DNA of 64,000 bases, taken from positions 62,001-126,000 of the forward strand of contig NZ_SDDX01000004.1 of the NCBI RefSeq assembly GCF_004115925.1, in the 5' to 3' direction. A model generated the notes under the pieces. The model saw only the letters and a list, made by a program, of their open reading frames with translations. It was not told the origin of the DNA and searched no databases. A program made the translations under genes and the position numbers. Positions 36,726 to 45,658 of this stretch are shown piece by piece. The DNA comes from Lelliottia nimipressuralis. Lineage in GTDB: Bacteria > Pseudomonadota > Gammaproteobacteria > Enterobacterales > Enterobacteriaceae. The stretch's first letter is position 1. Each line of letters begins with the position of its first letter.

Positions 36726-37991
36726 GTGAACAATCACGAGTTAAATGAACGGCGTTTGCAGGCAACGCCGCGCGGCATCGGGGTGATGTGCGGTTTCTAC
36801 GCCGATAAAGCGGAAAACGCGACGCTGTGGGATATCGAAGGCAACGAAGTGATCGACTTCGCCGCCGGGATTGCAGTGCTGAACACGGGCCATCGCCATC
36901 CCAAAGTGATCGCCGCCATCGAAAAGCAGCTTCAGTCGTTTACCCACACGGCGTACCAGATTGTGCCGTACGAAGGCTATATCGCCCTCGCAGAGCGCAT
37001 CAATGCCCGTGTGCCGATTGAAGGGCCAGCCAAAACCGCCTTCTTCTCGACGGGCGCAGAAGCCGTCGAAAACGCGGTCAAAATCGCCCGCGCCTACACC
37101 AAACGACCCGGTCTTATCACGTTCGGCGGCGCCTTCCACGGGCGTACCTTTATGACCATGGCTCTCACAGGCAAAGTGGCGCCCTACAAACTCGGCTTCG
37201 GCCCGTTCCCTGGCTCGGTCTATCACGCGCAATATCCCAACACGCTGCACGGCGTGAGTTCTCAGGACGCCCTGAAAAGCCTTGAGCGTATCTTTAAAGC
37301 CGATATCGCCCCGGATCAGGTGGCAGCGATTATCCTCGAACCGGTTCAGGGTGAAGGCGGATTCAACGTCGCGCCGCCCGATTTTATGCAAGGGCTGCGC
37401 GCCCTGTGCGACACCCACGGAATTTTGCTGATCGCTGACGAAGTGCAGACCGGCTTTGCCCGTACCGGGAAACTGTTCTCGATGGAGCATCACTGCGTTA
37501 AACCGGATCTGATCACCATGGCGAAAAGCCTGGCGGGTGGGATGCCGCTCTCGGCGGTGTCGGGCCGTGCCGAGGTGATGGACGCTCCCGCACCGGGCGG
37601 GCTGGGCGGCACCTACGCCGGGAACCCGCTGGCGATTGCGGCGGCACTGGCGGTGCTAGACGTGATCGACGAAGAGGATCTGTGCGCTCGCGCATCGCAC
37701 CTGGGCCATCATCTGGTGGAAGTGCTGAGCAAGGCCAAATCTGGTTGCCCATATATCGCTGACATCCGCGCGCAAGGCTCGATGGTGGCGGTGGAGTTCA
37801 ACGATCCCGAGACCGGGCAGCCCTCACCGGAATTTACCCGCCAGGTTCAGGAGCGCGCGCTGGCGGAAGGGCTGTTGCTGCTCAGCTGCGGCGTGTACGG
37901 CAACGTCATTCGTTTTCTCTATCCACTCACCATTCCTGACGCGCAGTTCCGCAAAGCGCTGGATATCATCTCTGCCTCGCTGACTCGATAA
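36726..37991 (+). CDS. 4-aminobutyrate aminotransferase, PuuE/GabT family
   Basis: Class III PLP aminotransferase of 421 residues, the same length as E. coli PuuE and similar along its whole length. It should convert GABA and 2-oxoglutarate to succinate semialdehyde and glutamate. PLP lysine K267 lies in TMAKSLAGGMPL; PLP-phosphate and ring contacts are STGAEAVENAVKIAR and IADEVQTGFART. GTG 36726 follows AGGGGG. It stands between rpoH and livJ, where E. coli has no such gene, and apart from other puu or gab genes. A weak hairpin (AGCCCGGT, 37998; ACCGGGCT, 38016) follows the stop. Exact substrate is not fixed by sequence. Confidence 0.85.
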   Translation: MNNHELNERRLQATPRGIGVMCGFYADKAENATLWDIEGNEVIDFAAGIAVLNTGHRHPKVIAAIEKQLQSFTHTAYQIVPYEGYIALAERINARVPIEGPAKTAFFSTGAEAVENAVKIARAYTKRPGLITFGGAFHGRTFMTMALTGKVAPYKLGFGPFPGSVYHAQYPNTLHGVSSQDALKSLERIFKADIAPDQVAAIILEPVQGEGGFNVAPPDFMQGLRALCDTHGILLIADEVQTGFARTGKLFSMEHHCVKPDLITMAKSLAGGMPLSAVSGRAEVMDAPAPGGLGGTYAGNPLAIAAALAVLDVIDEEDLCARASHLGHHLVEVLSKAKSGCPYIADIRAQGSMVAVEFNDPETGQPSPEFTRQVQERALAEGLLLLSCGVYGNVIRFLYPLTIPDAQFRKALDIISASLTR

Positions 37992-38079
37992 AGCCCGAGC
38001 CCGGTCGCAAAACTGCACCGGGCTGGCATAGTTACATTTCAAATTAGCTATTCCAAAATCATAAAAATGGGGTATGTTT

Positions 38080-38094
38080 TAGCAGAGTGTGCTG
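38080..38094 (+). promoter_or_regulatory. Candidate Lrp site upstream of livJ
   Basis: The 15-mer at 38080-38094 (TAGCA...TGCTG) fits the Lrp consensus YAGHAWATTWTDCTR at 12 of 15 positions and sits in an imperfect palindrome TTTTAGCA (38077) / TGCTGAAAA (38090). Lrp with leucine is the known repressor of livJ and livKHMGF in E. coli. Site assignment is inferred. Confidence 0.4.
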
Positions 38095-38187
38095 AAAAAG
38101 CGCGGACGGCAGACCTATAATTGAAATAAAGCGCTACACAACAACATCACAACAATCGTAATAACCATAATAATGGGGAATCTCAGG

Positions 38188-39288
38188 ATGAATATGAAGG
38201 GTAAAGCGTTACTGGCAGGATGTATCGCGTTGGCATTCAGCACTATGGCTCAGGCGGATATTAAAGTGGCTGTTGTCGGTGCGATGTCCGGTCCGGTAGC
38301 GCAATACGGCGACCAGGAATTTACCGGCGCAGAACAAGCGGTTGCAGACATTAATGCCAAGGGCGGCATCAAAGGCGAAAAACTGCAGATCGTAAAATAT
38401 GACGATGCCTGCGACCCGAAACAAGCGGTAGCAGTGGCGAACAAAGTGGTGAACGACGGGATCAAATACGTTATAGGTCACCTGTGCTCCTCATCCACCC
38501 AGCCTGCGTCTGATATCTACGAAGACGAAGGCATTCTGATGATCACTCCGGCGGCGACCGCTCCAGAGCTGACCGCGCGTGGGTATAAACTGATTCTGCG
38601 TACCACCGGTCTGGACTCCGACCAGGGCCCAACCGCCGCGAAATACATTCTTGAGAAAGTGAAGCCGCAGCGCATCGCGATTGTTCACGATAAACAGCAG
38701 TACGGCGAAGGCCTGGCGCGCTCCGTACAGGACAGCCTGAAAAAAGCCAATGCGAAAGTGGTGTTCTTCGACGGCATCACCGCCGGTGAGAAAGACTTCT
38801 CCACGCTGGTGGCGCGTCTGAAGAAAGAGAACATCGACTTCGTGTACTACGGCGGTTATCACCCGGAAATGGGCCAGATCCTGCGTCAGGCGCGCGCGGC
38901 CGGTCTGAAAACACAGTTCATGGGGCCAGAGGGCGTGGCGAACGTTTCCCTGTCTAACATCGCGGGCGACTCGGCTGAAGGGATGCTGGTCACCAAGCCG
39001 AAGAACTACGATCAAGTTCCAGCGAACAAACCGATCGTGGATGCCATCAAGGCCAAGAAACAAGATCCAAGCGGCGCGTTCGTGTGGACCACCTACGCAG
39101 CGCTGCAATCCCTGCAGGCAGGCCTGAACCAGTCAGCCGATCCGGCTGAGATTGCGACCTGGCTGAAAGCGAACTCCGTCGATACCGTCATGGGGCCGCT
39201 GTCCTGGGACGAGAAGGGCGATCTGAAAGGTTTTGAGTTCGGTGTCTTTACTTGGCATGCAGACGGTTCAGCGACCGACGCTAAGTAA
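38188..39288 (+). CDS. livJ: Leu/Ile/Val-binding periplasmic protein LivJ
   Basis: 366 residues: signal peptide (about 1-23, ending AQA/D) and a class B type I periplasmic binding fold that delivers branched-chain amino acids to LivHMGF. The mature start [22 protein letters not shown] and the Cys pair region [17 protein letters not shown] are family features. ATG 38188 gives the E. coli-like [13 protein letters not shown] lies 9 bases upstream. It has long near-identical stretches with livK, 3.3 kb downstream. Confidence 0.95.
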   Translation: MNMKGKALLAGCIALAFSTMAQADIKVAVVGAMSGPVAQYGDQEFTGAEQAVADINAKGGIKGEKLQIVKYDDACDPKQAVAVANKVVNDGIKYVIGHLCSSSTQPASDIYEDEGILMITPAATAPELTARGYKLILRTTGLDSDQGPTAAKYILEKVKPQRIAIVHDKQQYGEGLARSVQDSLKKANAKVVFFDGITAGEKDFSTLVARLKKENIDFVYYGGYHPEMGQILRQARAAGLKTQFMGPEGVANVSLSNIAGDSAEGMLVTKPKNYDQVPANKPIVDAIKAKKQDPSGAFVWTTYAALQSLQAGLNQSADPAEIATWLKANSVDTVMGPLSWDEKGDLKGFEFGVFTWHADGSATDAK

Positions 39289-39295
39289 TTACAGT

Positions 39296-39320
39296 AACCC
39301 TCTCCCTTCGGGAGAGGGTT
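39296..39320 (+). terminator. Stem-loop after livJ
   Basis: AACCCTCTCCC (39296-39306) and GGGAGAGGGTT (39310-39320) form a perfect 11-base-pair stem with loop TTC, 8 bases after the livJ stop. The T-run is poor (CTCTGAT), so it may act as terminator or as a 3' mRNA protector. It marks the left limit of the core sequence before the AT-rich insert. Confidence 0.7.
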
Positions 39321-39363
39321 CTCTGATAATGTGTCACACCTATCCAACCGCTGATGAAGGGAA

Positions 39364-39780
39364 TCAGAAATTAATTATTTGACGAACCCCATGAATAATT
39401 TCATGTATATACGTTTGATCCATCCCGATAATGCCCTCGACAGAAATCTCAGCGCGTACTTCCGTTGAGAGTTTAAATTTCAAATAATAACTCTCACTAG
39501 GCTGCATATTTTTTCCGACCGTCAGCGTAATCATTCCCTCCATTGGGCTGAAGGTGATTTCTTTGTTACTGTTAATGTCGCGTAATTCTACGAGTTGTCT
39601 ATGGAATTCCTCAAACTCACCAACAAAGCAATCCCATTTTGTATCGAGGCTTATACCTTTGGATTTGAACTCGACATACAAATGTAGATACTCATGATAA
39701 AATCCAGGTTCGGACGTATTAATCATTTTCTCATAAGGCGTTATCGTTAAGCTGACTTCATTATTAATAATCTGCAGCAC
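39364..39780 (-). CDS. Putative WapI-like immunity protein
   Basis: 138-residue acidic protein, not recognised with certainty. The layout, beta strands at the N-terminus, a middle CFVGEFEEFHRQLVELRD and a C-terminal MDQTYIHEIIHGVRQII, resembles from memory the WapI-type immunity family that neutralises secreted nuclease toxins. It lies 5 bases downstream of the putative toxin gene, the usual toxin-immunity order. Codon use is AT-rich, unlike the flanking livJ and panM, which suggests recent transfer. No signal peptide, so it is likely cytoplasmic. Confidence 0.55.
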   Translation of the reverse strand: MLQIINNEVSLTITPYEKMINTSEPGFYHEYLHLYVEFKSKGISLDTKWDCFVGEFEEFHRQLVELRDINSNKEITFSPMEGMITLTVGKNMQPSESYYLKFKLSTEVRAEISVEGIIGMDQTYIHEIIHGVRQIINF

Positions 39781-39785
39781 ATTAA

Positions 39786-40496
39786 TTACCTCAAAGGTTT
39801 GTATGCAAAATGCGTGATGGTCCAGTTGTTCTCATTGACAATAACTTCAAGAGTATAATCTTTGTTCTCATAGCTTCCTAAATGTTTATTATACCTTGAA
39901 CGACGAATGCCTATCTCATAGCGAATCGTTTTGAGATCCGATTTACGCAGTAGGTCCGGCATTCTTCTCCCATAGCGAAGCGCTTTTTCCTGGATGTAAA
40001 CGGGAACGTACCTGGCGGGTTCTTCCATATGTTTTGCCGCTGCTGGTGTAAATTTTAATGCTTCAGGAGACAACCCCACCTTAATCCTTCCTCTAAGGAT
40101 ATTCATGATACCTTCGCCGAGTAAGGATTTTAACTCGACAAATAATCCTCGCTGGGTTAATGCCTTAAATGAAAATGAGCCAAATCGAAACGCTTTGAAA
40201 ATTAAAGCGCCAACAAATACAAAATCCAAAGGATCGAACCAGGGATGTTCTAACGGCAACTCCATCCTGGTAACATAGTATCCATTGTAATCATAGACAT
40301 CATAAATATCTGACATGCTATTATTGAGATAGCCAATGCACAAACCATTTTCTTCATCAATAATTGGAGAGAAGGTTTCAGGTATGTTTCTTTCAGGTAT
40401 GAGAGAAAAGAAAACGTCGTCTTCTAAAGGTGACGTGAAATTGTAATGCATTCCATAATGCACATCGTATAGAGAGTTGGAAGTTATATCTTTCAT
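39786..40496 (-). CDS. Putative orphan polymorphic toxin (C-terminal fragment type)
   Basis: 236 residues, function not established. Three parts can be seen: an N-terminal region (1-90) ending in DIYDVYDYNGYYVTRMELPLEHPWFDPLDF, which looks like the pre-toxin linker of RHS/PAAR/VgrG-type effectors; a short hydrophobic and Gly-rich part (91-145); and a basic C-terminal domain (about 160-236) with RYVPVYIQEKALRYGRRMPD and YTLEVIVNENNWTITHFAYKP, similar in feel to small RNase toxin tips. There is no signal peptide, PAAR, RHS repeat or CdiA part. The Shine-Dalgarno is weak, and the AT-rich composition (33% GC in 40321-40380) marks it as foreign. It could be a silent displaced toxin tip. Confidence 0.5.
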   Translation of the reverse strand: MKDITSNSLYDVHYGMHYNFTSPLEDDVFFSLIPERNIPETFSPIIDEENGLCIGYLNNSMSDIYDVYDYNGYYVTRMELPLEHPWFDPLDFVFVGALIFKAFRFGSFSFKALTQRGLFVELKSLLGEGIMNILRGRIKVGLSPEALKFTPAAAKHMEEPARYVPVYIQEKALRYGRRMPDLLRKSDLKTIRYEIGIRRSRYNKHLGSYENKDYTLEVIVNENNWTITHFAYKPLR

Positions 40497-40711
40497 GAAT
40501 TATTTCGCCGAATTATTACGTGCGACTAAAAATAATTATTTCATTTGAAAAATAAAAGATGAATGCGTGCTTTAAAGCGATATAACCCGAATATTCCCTG
40601 GCCAGGATGCGGGGCAGTATTGACTGTAAAAGTTCCTTTGGGGGAAAACTCCCCCTTCGACGATAAGCATCAGGGGGATCAGAATGAGGGATTAAGGGGA
40701 AAGGACTGCCG
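40497..40711. other. Junction between AT-rich insert and panM
   Basis: The left part (to about 40560) is strongly AT-rich and belongs to the insert; the right part returns to normal composition. It holds three runs, GGGGG (40640-40644), CCCCC (40651-40655) and GGGGG (40673-40677), which can form two mutually exclusive hairpins downstream of panM. A 71-codon minus-strand frame crosses it but has no homologue that I recognise and runs into panM. Confidence 0.5.
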
Positions 40712-41095
40712 TCACCGCCGCTCCCACCCATTCTCCCGCTCTGCGAACCCTGTCGCCTGCATAAATGCAGACATCACGCTGCGGTCTTCCACACCGATAT
40801 CGGACATCCACCAGGCTGACACGTCCGGATTATCGCGAATCACCTCTTCAATCAAATACTGCCCCACGCCGCGACGGCGGGTGATTTCCCGCACGCGCAG
40901 GGAGTCCAGCGCGCCATCGGTTCCGCTCAGGGTCACGCGCACTGCGCCCAGCAGACGCTCGTTAAAGCGGGCGGCATAAATTCGATGGGTTTCATCCACG
41001 GTCAGGGAGGAAGGAGAATATTCCGGCCAGATCTTGCCCAGGTCGATATGATCCTGGTCGCTAAAGGACACCAGACGAAGGATGGTCAGTTTCAT
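40712..41095 (-). CDS. panM: PanD maturation factor PanM
   Basis: 127-residue GNAT-fold protein (formerly YhhK), needed with coenzyme A for self-cleavage of the aspartate decarboxylase PanD in pantothenate synthesis. Acetyl-CoA loop: LRVREITRRRGVGQYLIEEV. ATG 41095 gives MKLTILRL as in E. coli; ATG 41110 is rejected. It lies between livJ and livK on the opposite strand, as in E. coli, where it is next to livJ without the insert seen here. Confidence 0.94.
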   Translation of the reverse strand: MKLTILRLVSFSDQDHIDLGKIWPEYSPSSLTVDETHRIYAARFNERLLGAVRVTLSGTDGALDSLRVREITRRRGVGQYLIEEVIRDNPDVSAWWMSDIGVEDRSVMSAFMQATGFAERENGWERR

Positions 41096-41519
41096 TAGCT
41101 GCTTGTCCAAATCAAAAAGAGTAAAGGCAGTGTACTCAATTTATCTCTTCAGCGGCTTCCCCTTTTTTGAACCATTCTCCAGCTGATTACTTTTTTAGCA
41201 ACGCGATGTGTAGCGAGAAAGAGCAGGGATCGAAAATTAAGCAGAATTTTACTCTAAAAGGCAGTGTTTTATTCGGTGCTTTGTACCGTTATTTTATGCT
41301 GCAAACTGCACTTTTATTTGTTTATCTCTGTCTGATTTCAGAATATTATCTTTGCTTAATCGCCTGAAAAATAGAGATTTTAGTCTGGTTTTTATCAAAA
41401 AACTGCGCTAAACCATTAAAGGCACTGGTAAAAATAGCGTTGTTCATTAAAAGTACAGAATGCTTTTTAACCATAATAAAACAAAATATATACATCACGT
41501 CACGAATGGGGATTCACAG
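41096..41519. other. AT-rich regulatory region between panM and livK
   Basis: 424 bases with no credible gene; a 66-codon plus-strand frame (41167-41367) is hydrophobic by AT-richness and has no good ribosome site. Two sequences resemble the Lrp consensus YAGHAWATTWTDCTR: 41242-41256 (13 of 15) and 41339-41353 (12 of 15). In E. coli the long livK leader is Lrp-controlled, so this is the likely control region. Confidence 0.5.
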
Positions 41520-42629
41520 ATGAAAAGGAACGCGAAAGCATTGATCGCGGGAATGGTTGCATTAGCGATTTCGCAGGCAGCCATGGCGGAAGAGATTAAA
41601 GTTGCCGTCGTCGGTGCGATGTCCGGTCCGGTTGCCCAGTGGGGTGATATGGAGTTCAACGGCGCGCGTCAGGCGATCAAAGACATCAACGCCAAAGGCG
41701 GGATCAAAGGGGATAAGCTGGTTGGCGTGGAATATGACGACGCCTGCGATCCGAAACAAGCCGTCGCCGTGGCGAACAAAATCGTTAACGACGGTATTCA
41801 GTACGTTATCGGCCACCTGTGCTCCTCTTCCACGCAGCCCGCTTCAGATATCTATGAAGACGAAGGCATTCTGATGATCACGCCAGGCGCTACCAATCCG
41901 GAGCTGACGCAGCGTGGCTATCAGCACATCATGCGTACCGCCGGTCTGGACTCTTCTCAGGGGCCGACTGCCGCGAAGTATATCCTCGAGAAAGTGAAGC
42001 CGCAGCGCATTGCGATCATTCACGATAAACAGCAATACGGCGAAGGCCTCGCGCGTTCCGTACAGGATGGCCTGAAAAAAGGTGGCGCGAATGTGGTCTT
42101 CTTCGACGGCATCACCGCAGGTGAGAAAGATTTCTCTGCCCTGCTGGCACGCCTGCAAAAAGAGAACATCGACTTCGTGTACTACGGCGGTTACTACCCG
42201 GAGATGGGCCAGATGCTGCGCCAGGCGCGCGCGACCGGTCTGAAAACGCAGTTTATGGGCCCGGAAGGCGTGGGTAACGCGTCTCTGTCCAACATCGCAG
42301 GCGATGCGGGCGAAGGCATGCTGGTGACAATGCCAAAACGTTATGACCAGGAACCGGCGAACAAGGCTATCGTGGAGGCACTCAAAGCGCAGAAGAAAGA
42401 TCCGAGCGGTCCGTACGTCTGGATCACCTACGCGGCGGTGCAGTCTCTGGCGACTGCCATGGAGCGCACCGGCAGCAAAGAGCCGCTGGACTTAGTGAAA
42501 GATTTAAAAGCACACGGAGCAAACACCGTGATTGGGCCGCTGAACTGGGATGAGAAAGGCGATCTAAAGGGATTTGAATTTGGTGTCTTCCAATGGCACG
42601 CCGATGGTTCTTCTTCGGTAGCCAAATAA
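41520..42629 (+). CDS. livK: Leucine-specific periplasmic binding protein LivK
   Basis: 369 residues, same length as E. coli LivK. Signal peptide [23 protein letters not shown], then [23 protein letters not shown]; the Y-to-W change after VAQ against LivJ is the one seen in leucine-specific proteins. ATG 41520 is chosen because the upstream frame (to 41460) has no signal-peptide logic. First gene of livKHMGF; paralogue of livJ. Confidence 0.95.
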   Translation: MKRNAKALIAGMVALAISQAAMAEEIKVAVVGAMSGPVAQWGDMEFNGARQAIKDINAKGGIKGDKLVGVEYDDACDPKQAVAVANKIVNDGIQYVIGHLCSSSTQPASDIYEDEGILMITPGATNPELTQRGYQHIMRTAGLDSSQGPTAAKYILEKVKPQRIAIIHDKQQYGEGLARSVQDGLKKGGANVVFFDGITAGEKDFSALLARLQKENIDFVYYGGYYPEMGQMLRQARATGLKTQFMGPEGVGNASLSNIAGDAGEGMLVTMPKRYDQEPANKAIVEALKAQKKDPSGPYVWITYAAVQSLATAMERTGSKEPLDLVKDLKAHGANTVIGPLNWDEKGDLKGFEFGVFQWHADGSSSVAK

Positions 42630-42676
42630 TCATCCCGCCGCCCGCGCAAAACGGGCGGTTATAAAAAGGTTTTCTT

Positions 42677-43603
42677 ATGTCCGAGCAGTTTCTCTATTTC
42701 TTGCAGCAGATGTTTAACGGCGTCACGCTGGGAAGCACCTATGCGCTGATCGCCATCGGTTACACGATGGTTTACGGCATTATCGGCATGATCAACTTCG
42801 CCCACGGCGAGGTCTATATGATAGGCAGCTATGTCTCCTTTATGATCATTGCCGCACTGATGATGATGGGTATCGACAGCAGCTGGCTGCTGGTGGGTGC
42901 CGGTTTTGTCGGTGCGATTGTGATTGCCAGCGCCTACGGCTGGAGCATCGAGCGCGTGGCCTATCGGCCTGTGCGCAGCTCCAAACGTCTGATTGCGCTG
43001 ATCTCCGCCATCGGGATGTCCATCTTCCTGCAAAACTACGTCAGCCTGACGGAAGGCTCGCGCGATGTGGCGCTGCCAAGCCTGTTTAACGGCCAGTGGA
43101 TTATCGGGGCCAGCGAAAACTTCTCGGCTTCTATCACGACCATGCAGCTGGTGATCTGGGTTGTGACCTTCCTTGCGATGCTGGCGTTGACCATTTTCAT
43201 CCGTTACTCCCGCATGGGCCGCGCTTGCCGCGCCTGTGCAGAAGACCTGAAAATGGCCAGCCTGCTGGGTATTAACACCGACCGCGTGATCGCCCTGACC
43301 TTTGTGATTGGTGCCGCGATGGCGGCGGTGGCGGGTGTGCTGCTCGGTCAGTTCTACGGCGTTATCAACCCCTACATCGGCTTTATGGCCGGGATGAAAG
43401 CCTTTACCGCTGCGGTGCTCGGCGGGATCGGCAGTATTCCTGGTGCGATGATCGGCGGCCTGATTCTGGGCGTTGCCGAAGCGCTCTCCTCGGCGTATCT
43501 GAGTACCGAATATAAAGACGTCGTCTCCTTTGCACTGCTGATTCTGGTGCTGCTGGTGATGCCTACCGGGATTCTGGGTCGTCCGGAGGTAGAGAAAGTA
43601 TGA
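42677..43603 (+). CDS. livH: Branched-chain amino acid ABC permease LivH
   Basis: 308-residue inner-membrane permease with about eight hydrophobic segments. Family signature GAMMGGL-type loop appears as [21 protein letters not shown]. It pairs with LivM and works with LivG and LivF ATPases and either LivJ or LivK. The gene is followed by an ATGA overlap with livM. Confidence 0.95.
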   Translation: MSEQFLYFLQQMFNGVTLGSTYALIAIGYTMVYGIIGMINFAHGEVYMIGSYVSFMIIAALMMMGIDSSWLLVGAGFVGAIVIASAYGWSIERVAYRPVRSSKRLIALISAIGMSIFLQNYVSLTEGSRDVALPSLFNGQWIIGASENFSASITTMQLVIWVVTFLAMLALTIFIRYSRMGRACRACAEDLKMASLLGINTDRVIALTFVIGAAMAAVAGVLLGQFYGVINPYIGFMAGMKAFTAAVLGGIGSIPGAMIGGLILGVAEALSSAYLSTEYKDVVSFALLILVLLVMPTGILGRPEVEKV

Positions 43604-44877
43604 AACCGATGCATTTTGCGATGGCGCTGCTCTCTGCCGCCATGTTCTTCGTCCTCGCGGGCGTCTTTATGGGTGTGCAGTTAGAACTGGATGGCACCCG
43701 ACTGGTGGTCGATACCGCTGCGGATATCCGCTGGCAGTGGGTGTTTGTCGGTACGGCAGTGGTGTTTCTGTTCCAGCTGCTGCGTCCGGTGTTCCAGAAG
43801 ACGATGAAAAACGTCTCTGGCCCGAAATTCGTGCTGCCAGCCATTGATGGCTCGACCGTTAAGCAGAAACTGTTCCTGGTGGCGCTGCTGGTGGCCGCTG
43901 TTGCGTGGCCGTTCATGGTGTCGCGCGGGACGGTGGATATTGCCACCCTGACCATGATCTACGTGATTCTGGGTCTGGGCTTGAACGTGGTGGTCGGTCT
44001 GTCTGGCCTGCTGGTGCTGGGCTATGGCGGTTTTTACGCCATCGGTGCCTACACCTTTGCGTTGCTGAACCATTATTACGGGCTGGGCTTCTGGACCTGT
44101 CTGCCGCTGGCGGGCCTGGTGTCTGCCGCCGCAGGTTTCCTGCTCGGCTTTCCGGTGCTGCGTCTGCGCGGTGACTATCTGGCGATTGTGACCTTAGGCT
44201 TTGGCGAGATCGTCCGTATCCTGCTGCTCAACAACACCGAAGTGACCGGCGGTCCGAACGGCATCAGCCAGATCCCGAAACCGACCTTCTTCGGCCTGGA
44301 GTTCAGCCGCACGGCGCGCGAAGGCGGCTGGGATACTTTCAGCAACTTCTTCGGCGTGAAGTACGATCCCTCCGACCGCGTGATCTGGCTCTACCTGGTG
44401 GCGCTGCTGCTGGTGGTGATCACCCTGTTCGTGATCAACCGTCTGCTGCGCATGCCGCTGGGCCGCGCGTGGGAAGCGCTGCGTGAAGACGAAATCGCCT
44501 GCCGCTCCCTGGGGCTGAACCCGACGCGCATCAAACTGACCGCGTTCACCATCAGCGCCGCGTTTGCCGGTTTTGCCGGAACGCTGTTTGCCGCGCGTCA
44601 GGGCTTCGTCAGCCCGGAATCCTTCACTTTTGCCGAATCAGCCTTTGTGCTGGCCATCGTGGTACTCGGCGGGATGGGCTCCCAGTTTGCGGTGATCCTC
44701 GCGGCGATTCTGCTGGTGGTCTCCCGCGAGCTGATGCGCGACTTTAACGAATACAGCATGTTGATGCTGGGTGGTTTGATGGTACTGATGATGATCTGGC
44801 GTCCGCAGGGCTTGCTGCCGATGACCCGTCCACAGTTGAAGCTGAAGAACGGGCAAGCGAAAGGAGAGCAGGCATGA
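43600..44877 (+). CDS. livM: Branched-chain amino acid ABC permease LivM
   Basis: 425-residue permease. It has extra N-terminal hydrophobic segments (about 5-25, 44-64, 88-108) before the LivM core (from about 120). Core motifs: [19 protein letters not shown] and the ATPase-contact loop [20 protein letters not shown]. It overlaps livH and livG by 4 bases (ATGA). Confidence 0.95.
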   Translation: MKPMHFAMALLSAAMFFVLAGVFMGVQLELDGTRLVVDTAADIRWQWVFVGTAVVFLFQLLRPVFQKTMKNVSGPKFVLPAIDGSTVKQKLFLVALLVAAVAWPFMVSRGTVDIATLTMIYVILGLGLNVVVGLSGLLVLGYGGFYAIGAYTFALLNHYYGLGFWTCLPLAGLVSAAAGFLLGFPVLRLRGDYLAIVTLGFGEIVRILLLNNTEVTGGPNGISQIPKPTFFGLEFSRTAREGGWDTFSNFFGVKYDPSDRVIWLYLVALLLVVITLFVINRLLRMPLGRAWEALREDEIACRSLGLNPTRIKLTAFTISAAFAGFAGTLFAARQGFVSPESFTFAESAFVLAIVVLGGMGSQFAVILAAILLVVSRELMRDFNEYSMLMLGGLMVLMMIWRPQGLLPMTRPQLKLKNGQAKGEQA

Positions 44878-45641
44878 GTCAGCCATTATTATCCGTGAAC
44901 GGCCTGATGATGCGTTTTGGCGGCCTGCTGGCGGTCAATAACGTCTCACTGGACCTGTTCCCGAAAGAGATTGTCTCCCTGATCGGCCCGAACGGCGCAG
45001 GGAAAACCACGGTGTTTAACTGCCTGACCGGTTTCTACAAGCCGACGGGCGGGACCATCATGCTGCGCGATCAGCATCTCGAAGGGCTGCCGGGCCAACA
45101 GATCGCCCGTATGGGCGTGGTGCGTACTTTCCAGCACGTGCGCCTGTTCCGTGAAATGACGGTGATTGAAAACCTGCTGGTGGCACAACATCAGCAGCTG
45201 AAGAGCGGGGTGTTCTCCGGCCTGCTGAAAACCCCGGCCTTCCGCCGCGCGCAGAGCGAAGCCCTGGACCGCGCCGCAACCTGGCTGGATCGTATTGGGC
45301 TGTTGCAGCACGCAAATCGTCAGGCCAGCAATCTGGCCTATGGCGACCAGCGTCGCCTGGAAATTGTTCGCTGCATGGTCACGCAGCCGGAAATCCTGAT
45401 GCTTGATGAGCCTGCCGCCGGTCTGAACCCGAAAGAGACCAAAGAGCTGGACGAGCTGATCGTCGAGCTGCGTAACCATCACGACACCACCATTTTGCTG
45501 ATTGAGCACGATATGAAGCTGGTGATGGGCATCTCGGATCGGATCTACGTCGTCAACCAGGGGACGCCGCTGGCGAACGGCACGCCTGAAGAAATTCGAC
45601 ATAACCCGGACGTGATCCGCGCCTACTTAGGTGAAGCATGA
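44874..45641 (+). CDS. livG: Branched-chain amino acid ABC ATPase LivG
   Basis: 255-residue ATPase: Walker [13 protein letters not shown], signature-like [13 protein letters not shown], Walker [16 protein letters not shown], and the C-terminal [17 protein letters not shown] tail typical of LivG/LivF. Heterodimer partner of LivF. Overlaps livM by ATGA. Confidence 0.95.
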   Translation: MSQPLLSVNGLMMRFGGLLAVNNVSLDLFPKEIVSLIGPNGAGKTTVFNCLTGFYKPTGGTIMLRDQHLEGLPGQQIARMGVVRTFQHVRLFREMTVIENLLVAQHQQLKSGVFSGLLKTPAFRRAQSEALDRAATWLDRIGLLQHANRQASNLAYGDQRRLEIVRCMVTQPEILMLDEPAAGLNPKETKELDELIVELRNHHDTTILLIEHDMKLVMGISDRIYVVNQGTPLANGTPEEIRHNPDVIRAYLGEA

Positions 45642-45658
45642 TGGGGGCGAGTCATAAT

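Noticed and set aside
40516..40731. 71-codon minus-strand frame next to the toxin gene
   Set aside because: It runs from within panM across a G/C-run region into the AT-rich insert; composition changes along it and no homologue is recognised. More likely chance.
41167..41367. 66-codon plus-strand frame between panM and livK
   Set aside because: Hydrophobic only because of AT-rich sequence, no convincing ribosome-binding site, no recognisable family, and it overlies likely Lrp control sites.
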